Positions 46,403-56,071 of a stretch of 64,000 bases of DNA are shown piece by piece (positions within the stretch are counted from its first letter, which is position 1; the number at the start of each line of letters is the position of its first letter). Position numbers and translations under genes: made by a program. This stretch comes from Pseudoalteromonas sp. A601 (lineage in GTDB: Bacteria > Pseudomonadota > Gammaproteobacteria > Enterobacterales > Alteromonadaceae). The notes beneath the pieces are model-generated. The model ran no database searches and was not told where the DNA came from. It saw only the letters and a list, made by a program, of their open reading frames with translations. The stretch is taken from positions 124,001 through 188,000 of the forward strand of contig NZ_MXQF01000007.1 in the NCBI RefSeq assembly GCF_002165575.1, in the 5' to 3' direction.

Positions 46403-46872
46403 GGTTAGCTGCAAAACAGCAAGGTGTTGTTCTGATTGTGGCGCTGATCATGGTTGTTGCTGTCACAGGTATAGCTGTGACGCTTATGAGTAGCAGTAGT
46501 GTGGATATGAAAATTACCAATGCCGCATTTGAGCGAGAAGAAGCTGAAAACGCTTTGATGGGTAATGTACAACAAGTGATAGCTGATGAAGCGACTAAAG
46601 GAGGAACCAGTTACTTTTTATATACGCGAGCGCAAATACCGAATGGTTCAATCGCATTAGATAAAGTGGGCGATACAGTAAACTCAATGAGTAATTTAAA
46701 TAATGGTGCGCTAGATCTGCCCTGCCCCCGTAAGTTTAGTTTTACCGCAGGTATTTCATGCAACATGGTGCAAGTTGATAGTACGATAACCTATGGCTCA
46801 AAAAGTAAACACACTATTACAATAACGACTGGAATCGCCCAAGAAATGGCTAGTTTAAATACTGGCGGTTAA
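46390..46872 (+). CDS. pilX: Minor pilin-associated protein PilX
   Basis: This 160-residue membrane-anchored protein has a prepilin-like start (AKQQGVVLIVALIMVVAVTGIAVTLMSSSSVDMKI). It matches the PilX_N pattern, including a noncanonical hydrophobic head in which Phe at +1 is replaced by Val (G-VVLIVAL). It starts inside pilW. PilX works with PilY1, PilV and PilW in pilus priming. Length fits the family. Confidence 0.88.
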   Translation: MENLRLAAKQQGVVLIVALIMVVAVTGIAVTLMSSSSVDMKITNAAFEREEAENALMGNVQQVIADEATKGGTSYFLYTRAQIPNGSIALDKVGDTVNSMSNLNNGALDLPCPRKFSFTAGISCNMVQVDSTITYGSKSKHTITITTGIAQEMASLNTGG

Positions 46873-46882
46873 GTGAGTAAAT

Positions 46883-49800
46883 ATGATGAAGTTTGAAAAG
46901 TTAGTTATAAGTATTTCGCTCTGTATTGCACTGCTTTTAAGTATGCACAGCTACGCTGAAGATATTGAATTATATGTTAATCATAATGTTGAGCTTGATG
47001 AAAAGCCTCGTGTTTTATTAATTTTTGATACTTCAGGCAGTATGGCTTGGAGTGTTGTGGATGGTGATAGTCAAGTCTGCTACAGAAGAGTTAAATCGAA
47101 TCAGTTCGAAAGAGGAGATTGTTTTAAAAGCTTAGATAGTTACTCATGGAAAGAACAGTGTTATATCATCAGGAGTGGTTATTATAGAGCTGAATGTGAT
47201 GACACAAGGCTGGGTGTTGCTAAGAAAGCTATATCTCAATTAATTGAGGAAAATGATGATATTGAATTTGGCTTGATGCGCTTCAATGGTAGTAATGGAG
47301 GGTACGTTCTTGCAAAATTAGGCTCTGAAAAATCCTTTTTATTAGATAAAGTCGATAACTTACCAGCTAGTGGAAGCACACCTCTAACAGAAACACTTTG
47401 GGAAGCGTATTTATATATCACAGGTCAACATGTGTATTATGGGGGAAATACTAATGACCGGGATAGATCTGCTGAGTCATCAGGCTATTATAAGTCGCCT
47501 TTTATACCTGTCGCAGGGGAGCCTTTAAGGTGTGATAACAGTGTAAACATAATTTTAATGACAGATGGTGATCCCACAAGTGACTCCAATAGAAACAATG
47601 ATATTAAGAACTTACACAATTACCATTATACATCAAATCCGCCAGTTGTAAGTAATAGTTACTTAACGGCATTGGCGAAAGTTATAAATGGTACAAGTGA
47701 TGTTGAAGTAGACTTGTATACTCCTACGACAGAGATCCGAGAGTTTGGCCGAGTGTTCCCTATAGGGTTTGGTACCGGGATGAGCAACTCAGGTAAGGAT
47801 TTATTATCTCAAGCTGCGACGTATGGTGGTGGCCAATATCTGCATGCCGATACTGCTGAGCAACTTTCAGAAGCATTAAAAAATACAATCACTCGTATCC
47901 GTGAAGTGAACGATACATTTACATCTCCCTCAGTGGCAAGTAATAATGTTGATCAGACACGAAGCCGAGAATCGATTTACTATGCCATGTTTTACCCAGA
48001 AGCAGGCGCTCGTTGGCGAGGAAATTTAAAAAAATTAAAAGTGTCAGGTACAGAGATTATTGATGCGCAAAGTAATCCTGCGCTTAATGATGATGGCTTG
48101 ATTAAATCAACAGCCCATACCTTTTGGTTACCTGAAAATTCTGCCGCAGATGGTAACTTAGTGCAAAGTGGTGGTGTTAATTTACACCTTACAAATCTAG
48201 CGGAGCGAACCGTGTACACCGATTCTGCCGCAGGAGGACTCATAGAGTTTAAAAGCTCCGTTTTGCAAACAGCTTTAGGTGGACTTGTAAATTTAGCTAA
48301 TAGTTTCGGGGCCGATATACTCAATGTCGCCTCAACTATAGATTGGGCTAGAGGTGTTGACGTTGATGATGAGGATAAGGATGGCTCTCGTCGGGATCAG
48401 CGTCAGGACATATTTGGTGATCCATTACACTCAAAGCCCGTCACTATTGATTATGGTAATGATGATATACGTATACTGATTGGTACTAATGCTGGTTTTT
48501 TACATATGTTTCAGGATAAAGGGGACGAAGTGAGTGAAACATGGTCATTTATTCCTAATAGCTTATATAGAATTTTAACACCGTTGCGGGACAACCAAGC
48601 TGATACTAAAGTGTACGGCGTTGATGGCCCTATTACAGTCTTTTTCGATGACGCTGATCGTGATGGTGTTGTTGAAACTGGCGATCGCGTATGGGCTTTT
48701 TTTGGTATGCGTAGAGGCGGTAATTATTATTATGGTTTAGATATTACCAACCCTGATGTTCCTCGATTAATGTGGACAATTCAAGGAGGCACAGGTGTAT
48801 TCTCTGAGCTAGCACAAACTTGGTCAGCGCCAATCGCAACATATATTAAAGGGAAAACAGATCCCGTGCTAATTTTTGGGGCGGGCTTTGATACTAATAA
48901 AGACAATATGCAGCTTAGTAATGATAGAAAAGGACGGGGGTTATATATTGTTAATGCATCAGATGGTAGTTTGGTGTGGGAGCTAACCCCTAAAACAGGC
49001 TTTAAAGGAGAGCATAGTATAGCCGCAACCGTATCAATACTTGATTCTGACTATGATGGCTATATAGACCGTCTATATGCAGCTGATACAGCAGGTAGTA
49101 TCTGGCGAGTAGATATGCCCGGTGAAAATCCGAAGGATAGCATAAACCCATGGACTCACTTTGAACTTGCACAATTAGGAGGAGCATTATCTAGTCAAGA
49201 TAGACGTTTTTTCTATAAGCCGGTTGTGGCGCGGACAATGTTTAGCAAGGTAACCAATACCACTGAAAATAATAAAACAACCGTTACTCGCCAAGACACA
49301 CCTTTTGATGCGGTATTAATAGGCAGTGGCAATAGGCCCAAGCCTACGTTGACGAACGTGCAAGATCAGTTGTATATGATCCGTGATATTAACACTGTGA
49401 CTAAGTCATTTTTAGGTGATGACATTCCAGTTCCCATTACAATCAGTGAATTAATGAATGTAAATAATGATCCTTTTGCGAATGCGCTCAATGATGTTAA
49501 AAAGTTTACTGACGAAGAATTAAAGCTTAGTCAAAAAAGTGGCTGGTACTATGACCTTCCTCGAAGTGGTGAAAAATCACTTGCAGAAGCCACTGTAGTT
49601 GGTGGCGTCGCTTATTTTACGAGTTTTACACCGGCTTCAAAAGATTCGGTTATTAATCAATGTTCTTTAAGTGGCGGAAGTGGCGGTTTATATGCATTTC
49701 ACTTACATTATGGCACCAAAGTGTATGAACAGTTACGCTATGTGACGAGTAATGATGTGCCTGACACACCACAACTCTATTTTGGTTCAACAAACACATG

Positions 49801-50050
49801 TGAGACTGAGGATTGCGATGATCAGAGCCAGTTTTTATTATTAGGGCCAGGGGTTAAGCAAACAAAAGAAACGCAGGGGGACTCAAGCGCGAAAAACCCA
49901 TTTGTGCCAAAGGAAATTATAGGGCCTGGTATTTCGTTTGATGAAGATGGCAAAATTAAACTAGTAAGTGATGCCGTACCAATTGGTTTTGGTTTTAAAA
50001 CCCAACAAACATTTATTTATAAACGCGAATTGAATGATAACTATAAATAA
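46883..50050 (+). CDS. pilY1: PilY1-type pilus tip adhesin, copy 1
   Basis: This 1055-residue secreted protein has a signal peptide (to about residue 25), a von Willebrand A-like domain with an intact MIDAS start (FDTSGSMAW) and a Cys-rich insert (about 65-115). A C-terminal seven-bladed propeller follows, with the calcium loop DSDYDGYIDRLYAADTAG and the segment GDPLHSKPVTIDYGN. PilY1 caps the pilus with minor pilins, mediates adhesion and, in Pseudomonas, surface sensing. It is 10 bp after pilX, in one operon with pilVWX. A perfect 12-bp hairpin follows it. Confidence 0.93.
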   Translation: MMKFEKLVISISLCIALLLSMHSYAEDIELYVNHNVELDEKPRVLLIFDTSGSMAWSVVDGDSQVCYRRVKSNQFERGDCFKSLDSYSWKEQCYIIRSGYYRAECDDTRLGVAKKAISQLIEENDDIEFGLMRFNGSNGGYVLAKLGSEKSFLLDKVDNLPASGSTPLTETLWEAYLYITGQHVYYGGNTNDRDRSAESSGYYKSPFIPVAGEPLRCDNSVNIILMTDGDPTSDSNRNNDIKNLHNYHYTSNPPVVSNSYLTALAKVINGTSDVEVDLYTPTTEIREFGRVFPIGFGTGMSNSGKDLLSQAATYGGGQYLHADTAEQLSEALKNTITRIREVNDTFTSPSVASNNVDQTRSRESIYYAMFYPEAGARWRGNLKKLKVSGTEIIDAQSNPALNDDGLIKSTAHTFWLPENSAADGNLVQSGGVNLHLTNLAERTVYTDSAAGGLIEFKSSVLQTALGGLVNLANSFGADILNVASTIDWARGVDVDDEDKDGSRRDQRQDIFGDPLHSKPVTIDYGNDDIRILIGTNAGFLHMFQDKGDEVSETWSFIPNSLYRILTPLRDNQADTKVYGVDGPITVFFDDADRDGVVETGDRVWAFFGMRRGGNYYYGLDITNPDVPRLMWTIQGGTGVFSELAQTWSAPIATYIKGKTDPVLIFGAGFDTNKDNMQLSNDRKGRGLYIVNASDGSLVWELTPKTGFKGEHSIAATVSILDSDYDGYIDRLYAADTAGSIWRVDMPGENPKDSINPWTHFELAQLGGALSSQDRRFFYKPVVARTMFSKVTNTTENNKTTVTRQDTPFDAVLIGSGNRPKPTLTNVQDQLYMIRDINTVTKSFLGDDIPVPITISELMNVNNDPFANALNDVKKFTDEELKLSQKSGWYYDLPRSGEKSLAEATVVGGVAYFTSFTPASKDSVINQCSLSGGSGGLYAFHLHYGTKVYEQLRYVTSNDVPDTPQLYFGSTNTCETEDCDDQSQFLLLGPGVKQTKETQGDSSAKNPFVPKEIIGPGISFDEDGKIKLVSDAVPIGFGFKTQQTFIYKRELNDNYK

Positions 50051-50457
50051 CTATTAAAGTTATTTTTACACGGTTTTACTACCCTTAATGTAGTAAAACC
50101 GTATAACTCCCTTTTCAGTCAGATTGTTTAAATACTTTACTTAATAACCAACTTTCATATTAAGACGCATACGGCTGTATTACAGGTTTTTGTACTGAAT
50201 AAGCTCTATACCTACAAAATATTTTATCTTTTTCCCAAGTCCCAACCCTATTTTGTAATTTTTCTGTTCTGAGGAAATTAACAAAAAAACATGATTTCAC
50301 TGATGTAGTCATTATATTAATCTAATCAATTAGATGTAGTTAAAAAGGATTGCTTGGTGTGTTTTTTATACAGAGAAATGACTGTTTTATGTTGTGAAAT
50401 CTAAATTTTGTGCTGTACTAAAGTAGTACTCATACTAAATGGAGAGAAGTCTTCTGT
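50051..50457. other. Spacer between the two pilY1 genes, with terminator and likely promoter
   Basis: No gene is seen. A perfect hairpin (50070-50081 with 50091-50102) right after the first pilY1 indicates transcript termination. The remainder is AT-rich. A candidate promoter lies near 50406-50440 (TTGTGC with TACTAA about 19 bp later), close to a small inverted repeat GTACT-AAAGT-AGTAC. Together these suggest the second pilY1 is expressed separately. Confidence 0.5.
50068..50104 (+). terminator. Terminator after pilY1 copy 1
   Basis: A perfect 12-bp stem (ACGGTTTTACTA with its complement) and a 9-nt loop lie 20 bp past the stop. The T tail is modest. Confidence 0.75.
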
Positions 50458-53400
50458 ATGAGTTTTAAACGAGAAGATTTTCACATGGATAGGGTTGTCG
50501 CTATGTTTCAATTTACGCATGGAATTACAAAACTGTTTGGCTTTTTAGCTGTTTTTACCAGTCAAGTGACTCTGGCTGATGATATTGAATTATATCATTC
50601 ACAAAATGATGATAAGCCAAAAGTATTATTAGTATTTGATAACTCGCTAAGTATGGCTTTATCAATAAACAGTACTAAACAGTGTAAAAAGTTGCTTGGT
50701 GCAATTAAGCTATGCCCTGAGACTCGACTATCCGCTGCAAAAACAGCGATGAAAAAATTGATCAATGACAATCCCAATGTTGATTTTGCGCTTATAAAAT
50801 CGAATGGCCCTTTAAATTTAAAATTAAATAATTTACTTGATTTAGGTAACTTATTTGACTCAACAGGTGGTTATGTCACTCATGGGTTTGGAACAGAGCA
50901 CAGTGATATTATCGAAACAATTGATGATTGGGGGCTACTATCATTAGTTAACATAAGTCCTGCAACTGAAATGTTACATGAAGCGATGCTGTATTTACAT
51001 GGCCAACAGTTTGGTTATGATCACCTTAAATTCCTTGATCTCATTGATATTCGTATTCAACAACAAGGGCATTATATTTCACCCTTTAGTTTGAATGATG
51101 GCTCTGAAATCCCCTGTGAAAGTAAAGTGAATGTTGTATTGATCACCGATGGTATATCCTTAACAGAAAGCTTGCCATTATTAGAAAATAGCCGTGAAAA
51201 CGATATAAAACAGTTGCATCAAAGCCTATATGGTTATCCCGCCGATAAATTCAAAAATACCTATTTACCAACCGTAGCCAAACTTTTACATGGGCAAGGA
51301 ATTAGTAATTTTGATGCCTATCCAGACACTGCAATTATCGATAATGTTAATGTATATACAGTCGGGTTTGGTCATGGCATGCCTCTTTATGCTGAGCAAG
51401 TATTGGTAGAAACAGCAAAGCAAGGTGGCGGGCAGTATTTTTTAGCTGAGTCAATAGAGGAGCTTAATGAAGCGTTTGCGACGACAATGAAAACAGTACG
51501 GACTGTTGATGCTAGCTTTTCTTCCCCTGCGATTGTAGCAAGTAGTGCCGATAGAACGCGCCACTTAGATAGTATTTATTTAACTATGTTTCAACCAGCT
51601 TTAGGTGCTCGTTGGTTGGGAAATTTAAAAAAATTAAAGGTTTCAGGTACGCAGATCACTGATGCGACAGGTAATCTTGCATTGGATGGAAGTGGGGCAA
51701 TCAGCCAAGATAGTCGTACTTTTTGGCTTCCTGATGTGGAACCTAATGATGGCGCTAAGTTGCAAAGTGGCGGAGTTAATTATTGGTTGTCGGAATTTGC
51801 TGAACGCAATATTTATACGGATACAGCTGCGGGGTTGATGCCTTTTACTTATTCTAATTTAGAAAATCAGTTAGATGACCTTGATGAATTGTTTAATGAA
51901 CCATTATCGGAGATTGAAGCGACTATAAATTGGGCGCGAGGAGTTGATGTTGATGACGAAAATAACAATGACAACCGGACTGAAACTCGCAGTAATATTT
52001 TTGGTGATCCACTGCACTCTAAACCCGTAGCTATTGATTATGGAAATGGCGATATAAGGATTCTTGTTGGCACAAATGCTGGTTTTTTACATATGTTTCA
52101 AGATAAAAACGATTCCTTGTCTGAAAGCTGGGCATTTATCCCACGCAGCCTTTATAGCATTCTCAAATCATTAAGAACTGACCAATCAAATAGTAAAGTA
52201 TATGGCGTTGATGGCCCTATCAGTTTATTTATTGATGATAAAAATAGCAATGGAATAATTAACGATGATGATCGTGTCTGGGCATTTTTTGGTTTGCGTC
52301 GGGGAGGACGTAATTATTACGGACTTGATATTTCAGAGCCTGATTCACCAAAATTACTTTGGAGCACTCCAATTCAAGGAGGGGCATCATCATTTAAAGA
52401 GCTTGGGCAAACGTGGTCAAAACCAATTGTAACCTATATTAAATTGGCCGGTTTTGAAAATAAACCGGTATTGATCTTTGCTGCAGGTTATGACGCGAAT
52501 AAAGATAATGAGCAGCCAAGTCGTGATGATAAAGGGCGAGGCATATATATTGTAGATGCAAGCAGTGGCGAAAAAGTGTGGTCATTGACCCCTGAAAATG
52601 GATTTGCAGGAGTAGATAGTATTGCGGGCGATGTTGCGGTGTTTGATGCTAATTATGATGGTTATATAGACCGTCTTTATGCTGCTGACACCGGAGGGAA
52701 TGTATGGCGGGTAGATATGCCAGAAGGCAAGTCGTGGACACATTTTAAATTAGCCGAACTCACTGCTAGTGGGATAGCTAATAGACGCCGTTTTTTAAAT
52801 CAACCTATGATTGCAAGAACATTATTTAGCCGTGTTAGTAATGTTTTTTATAATGGAGAAATGCATCAAGTACGTGAGGATATTCCGTTTGATGCGGTGT
52901 TAATCGGTAGTGGAGATCGTGCAGATCCGATGACAACAAATATTCAAGATCAACTTTATATGGTGCGTGATATAAATACTGTTACTGGCCAATTTCCTAA
53001 TGGCTTACCTGAGCCGATTCGTATTGACGAGTTAATGGATGTTAGTTTAGATCCATTTTCCACCAAGCTGGATGATAACGAGGCGTTTGTTCAACTTGAG
53101 GTCGAACTGGGAAGCTTTAAAGGGTGGTACTACAACTTACCTAAACTAGGTGAAAAGTCTCTCGCTGCTGCAACAGTGGTTGGCGGTATTGCTTACTTTA
53201 CAAGCTATACTCCTGCAGCCTCGACTGCGCCTGAGGCAAGTCAACAGTGTATAAATAGTCGTGGGCAAGGTGCTATGTATGCGTTTCATTTGCATTATGG
53301 CACTAAAGCCTATGAGCAATTGGCTTATTTAACGCGTGATGAGTTACCAGATACACCGCAATTGTATTTTGGAGCTCAAGAGCAATGCGACGATAAAGAT

Positions 53401-53661
53401 GATGATAATCTTTGCGATGATACTATGGAGCCGGTTGCCAAAAAAAGTCAGTTTTTACTACTTGGTCCTTGGTTAAATACACAGCAAGTGGCAGGTATTT
53501 TAAAACCTAGTGAATCGTTTGTGCCACAAGAATTATTAGGACCAGACATTACATTTGATGAAAATGGCCATATAAAATTAGTAACGAGTTCATCAACACA
53601 AGGTCTGGGTTTTCGGGTTCAGCAGACGTATGTATATAAGCAAGACATTATTTCTCAATAA
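50458..53661 (+). CDS. pilY1: PilY1-type pilus tip adhesin, copy 2
   Basis: This 1067-residue paralogue of the preceding gene has the same design. A hydrophobic signal segment (with cleavage near TLADD) is followed by a VWA-like domain with a MIDAS-type DNSLS and a C-terminal propeller with DANYDGYIDRLYAADTGG. The two proteins share long near-identical stretches in the propeller (GDPLHSKPVAIDYGN, VGTNAGFLHMFQDK) but diverge strongly in the N-terminal adhesin part. This copy lacks the Cys-rich insert of copy 1. Start 50458 follows GGAGAG at longish spacing. ATG codons at 50485 and 50503 are alternatives, the last giving a more typical signal peptide. Confidence 0.92.
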   Translation: MSFKREDFHMDRVVAMFQFTHGITKLFGFLAVFTSQVTLADDIELYHSQNDDKPKVLLVFDNSLSMALSINSTKQCKKLLGAIKLCPETRLSAAKTAMKKLINDNPNVDFALIKSNGPLNLKLNNLLDLGNLFDSTGGYVTHGFGTEHSDIIETIDDWGLLSLVNISPATEMLHEAMLYLHGQQFGYDHLKFLDLIDIRIQQQGHYISPFSLNDGSEIPCESKVNVVLITDGISLTESLPLLENSRENDIKQLHQSLYGYPADKFKNTYLPTVAKLLHGQGISNFDAYPDTAIIDNVNVYTVGFGHGMPLYAEQVLVETAKQGGGQYFLAESIEELNEAFATTMKTVRTVDASFSSPAIVASSADRTRHLDSIYLTMFQPALGARWLGNLKKLKVSGTQITDATGNLALDGSGAISQDSRTFWLPDVEPNDGAKLQSGGVNYWLSEFAERNIYTDTAAGLMPFTYSNLENQLDDLDELFNEPLSEIEATINWARGVDVDDENNNDNRTETRSNIFGDPLHSKPVAIDYGNGDIRILVGTNAGFLHMFQDKNDSLSESWAFIPRSLYSILKSLRTDQSNSKVYGVDGPISLFIDDKNSNGIINDDDRVWAFFGLRRGGRNYYGLDISEPDSPKLLWSTPIQGGASSFKELGQTWSKPIVTYIKLAGFENKPVLIFAAGYDANKDNEQPSRDDKGRGIYIVDASSGEKVWSLTPENGFAGVDSIAGDVAVFDANYDGYIDRLYAADTGGNVWRVDMPEGKSWTHFKLAELTASGIANRRRFLNQPMIARTLFSRVSNVFYNGEMHQVREDIPFDAVLIGSGDRADPMTTNIQDQLYMVRDINTVTGQFPNGLPEPIRIDELMDVSLDPFSTKLDDNEAFVQLEVELGSFKGWYYNLPKLGEKSLAAATVVGGIAYFTSYTPAASTAPEASQQCINSRGQGAMYAFHLHYGTKAYEQLAYLTRDELPDTPQLYFGAQEQCDDKDDDNLCDDTMEPVAKKSQFLLLGPWLNTQQVAGILKPSESFVPQELLGPDITFDENGHIKLVTSSSTQGLGFRVQQTYVYKQDIISQ

Positions 53662-53797
53662 TTAAAAAAGGTGCTTAATGCGGTAAATTCAGGCAATAAT
53701 TGCATTCGATGCAGTAGGCACTTATGATGGGGTGATTTAGTTTACACCCCACACATAATAATTTTCGGCGTATAATGCAAAATAGATGGTGCGAAGA

Positions 53798-54208
53798 ATG
53801 AAAATACAAAAAAATGGTTTTACTTTAATTGAGTTAATGATTACGGTGGCTATATTGGGCATTATCGCATCTGTCGCTCTGCCTAGTTACTTTGAACATG
53901 TTAAACGTACAGCTCGCACAGAAGCCATTACTTCATTACTTGATGCTGCAAATAAGCAACAACAGTTTTTTGTTGATAATCGAGTGTATACACAAAGCTT
54001 AGAAAACTTGGGTGTGGTATCTCCGACAGAGCATGGATTTTATACCATAAAAGTAAGCGTTGATAATTCTGCGGGCACGTTCAAGATCACTGCTACCCCC
54101 GCTGCTGGACCACCACTAAAAGACGACGATTGTAAATCTTTTACTATTGATGACGCCGGACTTAAAACGTCCAAAGGAAGTGCGGATAAAAGTGAGTGCT
54201 GGGGGTAA
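53798..54208 (+). CDS. pilE: Minor pilin PilE
   Basis: This 136-residue type IV pilin-like protein has a short leader (MKIQKNG) cleaved before FTLIELMITVAILGIIASVALPSY, the typical PilE N-terminus. The C-terminal region holds a Cys pair (DDCKSFTID...SECWG) forming the D-loop. The start at 53798 is chosen because it gives a leader of normal length. The frame is open back to an ATG at 53786. It lies 124-136 bp after the second pilY1 and closes the plus-strand pilin group. Confidence 0.92.
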   Translation: MKIQKNGFTLIELMITVAILGIIASVALPSYFEHVKRTARTEAITSLLDAANKQQQFFVDNRVYTQSLENLGVVSPTEHGFYTIKVSVDNSAGTFKITATPAAGPPLKDDDCKSFTIDDAGLKTSKGSADKSECWG

Positions 54209-54293
54209 TTTCATTTTGGTTTAACGACTTCGCTTGCGCTTGGCATTGCAAATAAACTAAAAAAGGCTAACAAATAAGTAAGCTAGATTTTGC

Positions 54294-54833
54294 TCAAATA
54301 CTATTTTGACATTCTTTGGTGTCCTTTAGTGTTATTCTACCTATAGTACTCACCGAAATAGCAATCCCCGGTAAATTTGCTGATTTATAGTCAGCACAAT
54401 ATATAAATGTACCATTATTAAACCCCCTGGGTGTACCATCAGGGCGGTAAGTGATGGCGTTTCGGGGGTAAGTAAGTTTATCTGACTTATTAATGGCTTC
54501 AGTGACAAACATAACAGTGTCATCAGAACCAAAGACTCCAACATCTCCTTTATCAACAAAAACGGTAATACCTTCATGCCAACGACTGCTGTCACATACT
54601 GAAGACTTCAATGCACAAACAGTAATTTGGCTATTTAAAGATACCGCATTGTTACGCGCTAAATTCAAGGTTCTTTTTATCAGGTGGCTATAATTTTCAA
54701 GGCGAGTTTGTGCAAGAAAAGGCTGCAAGTGAAACAGAGCAAGGTTAGCCATGATAGCGACAATACTCAATACCACCATTGTTTCGAGCAATGTTGTCCC
54801 TAATTTTGCTTGGAATTGGGGTGGCTTTCTCAT
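54294..54833 (-). CDS. FimT/GspH-type pseudopilin, copy A
   Basis: This 179-residue pseudopilin has the leader KLG-TTLLETMVVLSIVAIM. The usual Phe at +1 is replaced by Thr, but Glu5 is conserved. The C-terminal GspH/FimT domain shows LARNNAVSLNSQITVCALKSSVC, RWHEGITVFVD and YRPDGTPRGFNNGTFIYC. FimT/FimU-type minor pilins help prime pili or bind DNA in natural transformation. It is on the opposite strand and convergent with pilE, and is downstream of a second similar gene. Confidence 0.88.
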   Translation of the reverse strand: MRKPPQFQAKLGTTLLETMVVLSIVAIMANLALFHLQPFLAQTRLENYSHLIKRTLNLARNNAVSLNSQITVCALKSSVCDSSRWHEGITVFVDKGDVGVFGSDDTVMFVTEAINKSDKLTYPRNAITYRPDGTPRGFNNGTFIYCADYKSANLPGIAISVSTIGRITLKDTKECQNSI

Positions 54834-54897
54834 CCTTGAGCTCTTTTGATTACTATTATTCTAATATTAGTTGAGCTTGCTGGAGTTGCAAGCTCAA

Positions 54898-55455
54898 TTA
54901 AAGTGCTTTAGCAACACAAGAGTTATTAGTATCTCCATTATATAAAGCGGTACCCGATTGGCTTATTGTTAATGCTTTATTGTTTTCATTGTCTTTATTT
55001 GGGCAGTATGTAAATGTACCTGGGTTTGAGGTGATCCGGCCACTTGCATCAAATGTTAATGAAGTATCTCCCGAAAATGTTAATTTACTATTTTCAGATA
55101 TCTCAGCCATGGCTCTAAGAATTTTGTCTCCTTCCTGTGGATCATAGCCACCATTACTGTTGTCATCGAAAAATACAATGATGGTGCCGTCACTCCAATC
55201 TTTAGAACAGGTCAATTGTGTATTATTTTCTATATTTGCTGTGTCTGCGCTACACACTACGATAAGTGAATCTGTACTGGTGGCTTTTGCGCGGGCAAAA
55301 TTGATATTGCGTTTTAACTCAAGCAAAAAGTTTTCGGCTCGATTTTCTTCAAGCATATCACTGCTATCCCACAAAGCGATTGCAGCAACAATGCCAACGA
55401 TAGCAATGGTGACCATTAATTCTAAAAGCGTAAAGCCGTGTTGTATTTTTTTCAT
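54898..55455 (-). CDS. FimT/GspH-type pseudopilin, copy B
   Basis: This 185-residue pseudopilin has the canonical leader QHG-FTLLELMVTIAIVGIVAAIAL. The GspH domain shows INFARAKATSTDSLIVVCSAD, DWSDGTIIVFFDD and LTFDASGRITSNPGTFTYC, with Cys pairs typical of FimT/FimU. Copies A and B share organisation but are quite diverged. It is transcribed away from glnB, with about 190 bp of shared upstream DNA. The 64-bp gap to copy A suggests a two-gene unit. Confidence 0.9.
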   Translation of the reverse strand: MKKIQHGFTLLELMVTIAIVGIVAAIALWDSSDMLEENRAENFLLELKRNINFARAKATSTDSLIVVCSADTANIENNTQLTCSKDWSDGTIIVFFDDNSNGGYDPQEGDKILRAMAEISENSKLTFSGDTSLTFDASGRITSNPGTFTYCPNKDNENNKALTISQSGTALYNGDTNNSCVAKAL

Positions 55456-55584
55456 ATGTGCCTCTAAATACTAGGTGACTCATTAACAAGCCATACTAAC
55501 AACGTATTTTATAACGATGGTTGCTAGATTTTTAATTATCATATCATTGTTGATGATTAAATCACCGTAATTCAATTGCTTTGT

Positions 55585-55613
55585 TTGCTATGAACTGCAG
55601 GATTGTCTAAAAT
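55585..55613 (+). promoter_or_regulatory. Candidate sigma-70 promoter of glnB
   Basis: TTGCTA (55585-55590), a 17-bp spacer and TAAAAT (55608-55613) lie 35 bp before the glnB start codon. Confidence 0.5.
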
Positions 55614-55638
55614 CGACTCAAACAGAATTTAAAAGTAG

Positions 55639-55986
<348 letters not shown>

Positions 55987-56024
55987 TTAATTCGGTTTAA
56001 GTTAATAAGTTTTCATTCGATACA

Positions 56025-56056
56025 ACAAAGGCGCTAATCAAATTAGCGCCTTTTTT
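56025..56056 (+). terminator. Bidirectional terminator between glnB and bamD
   Basis: A 12-bp perfect stem (AAAGGCGCTAAT at 56027-56038 with 56042-56053) and a 3-nt loop are followed by T residues. It lies between convergent genes. Confidence 0.92.
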
Positions 56057-56071
56057 ATATAATAATTAAAT

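Noticed and set aside
46883..53661. The two pilY1 genes as an assembly duplication artefact
   Set aside because: They differ throughout at nucleotide level and diverge strongly in the N-terminal part, and unique spacer DNA lies between them.
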